DNA of 17,284 bases from GCA-002701455 sp964342575. GTDB taxonomy: Bacteria; Pseudomonadota; Alphaproteobacteria; Thalassobaculales; Thalassobaculaceae. Location of the stretch: the NCBI GenBank assembly GCA_964342575.1, contig CAYFGZ010000074.1, positions 1-17,284 of the forward strand, read 5' to 3'. Numbering within the stretch: the first letter of the stretch is position 1; each line of letters opens with the position of its first letter. The notes under the pieces are model-generated. The model saw only the letters and a list, made by a program, of their open reading frames with translations. It was not told where the DNA came from and ran no database searches. The position numbers were made by a program, and so were the translations under genes. Of the stretch, positions 14,874 to 17,284 are shown piece by piece.

Positions 14874-15983
14874 TTATTCTGCAGCCGTTGGAACATTTGT
14901 TTCCTTCGGCTCCCAGGTCTTAAGCACCGGGAGAACTTCCTTAGCGAACAACTTAAGCCCTTCTTCAGAAACCTTCATGGGAGTCCCCCCGAACCTAAAC
15001 GAAACGTTTAGCTCAAAATCTCCCATAATTTTCCGACGATCATCGAGTTGCCTGAGAATTCTATCCGGCGTGCCCCAACAGGCCGCCTTCATAAAATTAT
15101 CAACGGCCGCTGATAAGTCCCCACCGGTTTTTCGGGCAAACTCAGCTTTTTCCTGATAGCCACCATACCCTTTAACATTCTTGAAATGCTCTCCCAGGAA
15201 TTCATAATGATAAAAATTACTCTCTGTAAACATTCCCTGATACTCACGGGCCCACTCCTCCGCTTGATCATTTGAATCAGTGCAGATTGCAAAATCAGTT
15301 AACATCGGTGTAGGAGCGGGTCTGCCATGAAATTTTTGATGGAGTTCGCGGCCGTGCTGTAAGACCGGAGCCCGCAACTCCCAAGGTCTGTCGGCAAACA
15401 TAACCATGCGAACGTCCCCTAGTTTGGCCACCGACTCCACCGACTCGGGGCTAGTTGCCACAGAATATAAACGTCCTTCCATAGAATGTTGTGGTCGTGG
15501 CCGTAGCTCGATTCTTGGCTGCTTGTACATAGGTCCATCACCCTCTATAAAACCTGTTTCTAGGGCCTTGATAACCATACTAGATGCTTCGTCGAAACGA
15601 GCTCGAGACTCGTCCATAGATAAACGAAACCCCTCAAACTCACGCCTTGCAAGCCCTCTCCCCATACCAAAGCGAAGACGTCCATTACTTAAGAAATCAA
15701 GCATTATAACTTGCTCAGCCACGCGCAGAGGATCATGCCAAGGCAGAATGACAGCAGCTGTCCCAACGTCTATATGAGAATATTTCGCCGCTAAATGGGT
15801 CATTAATTGCAGATTGTCGGGTATGAACGAATAGTCGGCGAAGTGATGTTCAGTTGACCAAAGAACATCAAAACCCGAGTCAGCAGCTATCTCAGCCAAC
15901 CTTAGATCTTCATTCCAGGTTTGTTCATCCGAGCAGTTTTCCCAACCATAACTGGCGAAGATCATAAAAAAACCAACGTCCAT
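14874..15983 (-). CDS. Luciferase-like monooxygenase (LLM-class flavin-dependent oxidoreductase)
   Basis: A 369-residue TIM-barrel protein of the bacterial luciferase-like (LLM) class, which uses reduced flavin and oxygen (or F420 in some branches). Visible are MDVGFFMIF at strand 1, LRLAEIAADSGFDVLWSTEHHF (27-48), IDVGTAAVILPWHDPLRVAEQVIMLDFLSNGRLRFGMGRG and the REFEGFRLSMDESRARFDE helix that follows. The ATG at 15981-15983 is preferred because GGGAG sits 7 nt upstream; an ATG five codons earlier lacks a ribosome site. No flavin reductase is nearby, so reduced flavin would come from elsewhere. LLM enzymes act on alkanesulfonates, nitrilotriacetate, long-chain alkanes and others, and I cannot choose among these. 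Confidence 0.87.
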   Translation of the reverse strand: MDVGFFMIFASYGWENCSDEQTWNEDLRLAEIAADSGFDVLWSTEHHFADYSFIPDNLQLMTHLAAKYSHIDVGTAAVILPWHDPLRVAEQVIMLDFLSNGRLRFGMGRGLARREFEGFRLSMDESRARFDEASSMVIKALETGFIEGDGPMYKQPRIELRPRPQHSMEGRLYSVATSPESVESVAKLGDVRMVMFADRPWELRAPVLQHGRELHQKFHGRPAPTPMLTDFAICTDSNDQAEEWAREYQGMFTESNFYHYEFLGEHFKNVKGYGGYQEKAEFARKTGGDLSAAVDNFMKAACWGTPDRILRQLDDRRKIMGDFELNVSFRFGGTPMKVSEEGLKLFAKEVLPVLKTWEPKETNVPTAAE

Positions 15984-16332
15984 TTGCCTACTCCCCATTT
16001 ATTGAAATAGTCTCAGCAGTAGTTTCGCATTGTATACTCAACAACCAAACTCTTTTTTTCCTCAGTCTACCACCACTTCCTAAATATCAACCTTGTGGTG
16101 AGATAATTGGATGACCACGAGAACCTATTATCTTGGCCCCGTTATCTTTATTTAGTATTATTTTGGATAACAATCAATAAACGGTGCCCGACCAAATGAA
16201 ACATCATCAAAAAGAAGCTATTTCTTTGATTTTTAAGAACACAAAATGAACGTTTTAGTCAAACTTTCTGTAAAAATTAGTTAAACTATGTCACCAATTC
16301 TTCTCGAAAACCGGCTAAGTCATTGAAAAGAT
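15984..16332. other. Intergenic stretch between the flavin monooxygenase and tRNA-Lys
   Basis: About 350 nt without a gene. I see no coding region over a dozen codons, no tRNA fragment and no convincing terminator or promoter. A short CACCAC/GTGGTG pair (16071-16076 and 16095-16100) and an imperfect hairpin near 16207-16229 are probably chance. The segment contains the upstream region of the monooxygenase and the downstream side of tRNA-Lys. Confidence 0.6.
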
Positions 16333-16408
16333 TGGTGAGCGCGACAGGGATCGAACCTGTGACCCGCTGATTAAAAGTCAACTGCTCTACCAACTGAGCT
16401 ACGCGCCC
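16333..16408 (-). tRNA. tRNA-Lys (anticodon UUU), CCA encoded
   Basis: Folds as a complete cloverleaf on the minus strand. The acceptor stem GGGCGCG pairs with CGCGCTC (one G-U pair). The D arm is GCTC...GAGC, the anticodon stem GTTGA/TCAGC carries loop CTTTTAA with anticodon TTT, the variable loop is short, and the T arm is ACAGG-TTCGATC-CCTGT. The discriminator is A and the 3' CCA is genome-encoded (16333-16335). It lies 57 nt downstream of coaD on the same strand. Its 3' end faces the accessory region, but no duplicated 3' tRNA segment was seen elsewhere in the window. Confidence 0.97.
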
Positions 16409-16413
16409 ACTCA

Positions 16414-16442
16414 CAGCGGAATATATAAAAATTACCCCGCTG
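16414..16442. repeat. Short GC hairpin between coaD and tRNA-Lys
   Basis: The arms CAGCGG (16414-16419) and CCGCTG (16437-16442) are perfect reverse complements around a 17-nt AT-rich loop, ending 5 nt before the tRNA 5' end. It could be a weak attenuator after coaD or a structure in a coaD-tRNA precursor transcript. There is no T-run of terminator type after it, and six-base arms may be coincidence. Confidence 0.3.
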
Positions 16443-16465
16443 GTCAACTGTCCTCTACAATATTG

Positions 16466-16975
16466 TTAATTATTTATTGTTCCCAACATTCGCTCCTTTA
16501 CTCTTTGAGTTACAAAATCACCTATTTCGCCCCCCAATATAGCAATTTCCTTAACTAACCTCGAAGATATAAACTGATGACGTTCTGATGACATTAGAAA
16601 AATTGTTTCAACCTCAGGATTTAATCTGGCGTTCATTCCAACCATCTGAAACTCGTACTCAAAATCAGATACAGCCCTAAGACCACGTATAACAAATTTA
16701 GCCTTATTTTGATCCACAAAATGCATCAATAAATTTCCAAATGAAGTTACCTCTATGTCACAATGGTAACCTTTAATTTTATTATCTGTTTTTATGACCT
16801 CTATCTCTTGGCTAACCATTTCCCTACGTTCATCAAGACTAAACATAGGGCTTTTGCCAATATTTTCGGCCGCTGCTACCAGTAATTTATCTACCATTTT
16901 ACTAGCCCGACGTATAATATCTATGTGGCCGTTTGTAATCGGATCAAACGTTCCGGGATATACCGCTATACGCAC
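16466..16975 (-). CDS. coaD: Pantetheine-phosphate adenylyltransferase
   Basis: Joins 4'-phosphopantetheine and ATP to form dephospho-CoA, the penultimate step of coenzyme A synthesis in the cytoplasm. At 169 residues it has standard length. Signatures are PGTFDPITNGH (7-17, containing the T/HxGH nucleotidyltransferase site), VIRGLRAVSDFEYEFQM (95-111) and FISSRLVKEIA (135-145). The GTG at 16973-16975 is a confident start, with GGAGG about 5 nt upstream. It follows gyrA on the same strand with a gap of about 110 nt, an order I know from alphaproteobacteria. Confidence 0.95.
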   Translation of the reverse strand: MRIAVYPGTFDPITNGHIDIIRRASKMVDKLLVAAAENIGKSPMFSLDERREMVSQEIEVIKTDNKIKGYHCDIEVTSFGNLLMHFVDQNKAKFVIRGLRAVSDFEYEFQMVGMNARLNPEVETIFLMSSERHQFISSRLVKEIAILGGEIGDFVTQRVKERMLGTINN

Positions 16976-17084
16976 AACTACCTCCAGGTGATAAAAACGT
17001 TATTTTCTGTAAATTAGAAATAACAAATCTGTATAAAGAATTCTATTCCAGATTAAACCTAAAACTCCGTCCCCATTTTTGCCA

Positions 17085-17284
17085 TTATTTTTCGCTTATT
17101 TCATCTGGTGGCAAACTATCAAGCTCTCCATTTGAGCCATTCATATCTTCACCAATTAAGCTAACCGATACTACTTTTTCATCGCTATCGACCCTAAAGA
17201 TCCATACTCCTTGGGTTCTGCGCCCCGTAATACCGATTTCATCCACTGTACAGCGTATAAGTTGTCCTGTATCAGTCACGAGCA
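17085..17284 (-). CDS. gyrA: DNA gyrase subunit A, C-terminal end (gene continues past right edge)
   Basis: Last 66 codons of GyrA. The visible part starts LVTDTGQLIRCTVDEIGITGRRTQGVWIFRV, the last blade of the DNA-wrapping beta-pinwheel domain, and continues VVSVSLIGED. An acidic tail (GELDSLPPDEISEK) follows. The catalytic N-terminal breakage-reunion domain lies outside the window. The TAA stop is at 17085-17087. It is followed by coaD on the same strand. The acidic end is typical of gyrases with a regulatory tail. Confidence 0.93.
   Translation of the reverse strand, partial: LVTDTGQLIRCTVDEIGITGRRTQGVWIFRVDSDEKVVSVSLIGEDMNGSNGELDSLPPDEISEK

Noticed and set aside
16333..16408. tRNA-Lys as an integration site for the neighbouring accessory region
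   Set aside because: The 3' end faces the accessory genes, but I found no second copy of the tRNA 3' end in the window and no integrase gene.
1..17284. CRISPR array, toxin-antitoxin, restriction, phage or transposase genes
   Set aside because: No regularly spaced repeats and no open frame resembling any of these families were seen on either strand.

Overview
The window reads as chromosomal DNA of an AT-rich alphaproteobacterium, probably a free-living marine one. The main reason is the housekeeping block at the left: a divergent pair with sdhE-mfd on the minus strand and recG on the plus strand, followed by a DUF502 membrane protein. The gyrA-coaD order at the right also fits. Both arrangements are, from general knowledge, characteristic of Rhodospirillales-like Alphaproteobacteria. 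Binding-protein-dependent uptake (TRAP) and many small oxidoreductases fit an aquatic heterotroph. This placement is inference; no 16S rRNA gene is present.

Layout, left to right. Positions 1-4539 carry DNA repair and respiratory-complex assembly: mfd (5' part only, running off the left edge), sdhE and recG. Positions 4645-6817 carry four minus-strand genes: a DUF502 integral membrane protein, a basic protein I do not recognise, a PilZ-like protein and a stand-alone heptose-phosphate adenylyltransferase (rfaE2) for LPS inner-core heptose. Positions 6979-15983 form an accessory metabolic region. It has a MmgE/PrpD-family protein convergent with a complete dctP-dctQ-dctM TRAP transporter. Divergent from dctP is an overlapping pair, a NMT1/THI5-like binding-fold protein without signal peptide and a 2-oxoglutarate/Fe(II)-dependent oxygenase. 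After these come a carboxymuconolactone-decarboxylase-like (AhpD-fold) protein, a MOSC-domain protein and a luciferase-like flavin monooxygenase. Positions 16333-17284 return to housekeeping: tRNA-Lys(UUU), coaD and the 3' end of gyrA, all on the minus strand.

How the genes may work together: the TRAP system would import a small organic anion. The PrpD-like protein, oxygenase, CMD-like protein, MOSC protein and flavin monooxygenase are plausible cytoplasmic processing enzymes, but nothing in the sequence fixes the substrate and no transcription factor lies in the window. I see no canonical defence system, CRISPR array, transposase or integrase. The least explained items are the cytosolic NMT1-like/oxygenase pair, an inverted-repeat element at 13528-13620, a repeated ATATTAG-type operator candidate at 6849-6937, and an SdhE that has lost the arginine of its RGxxE motif.
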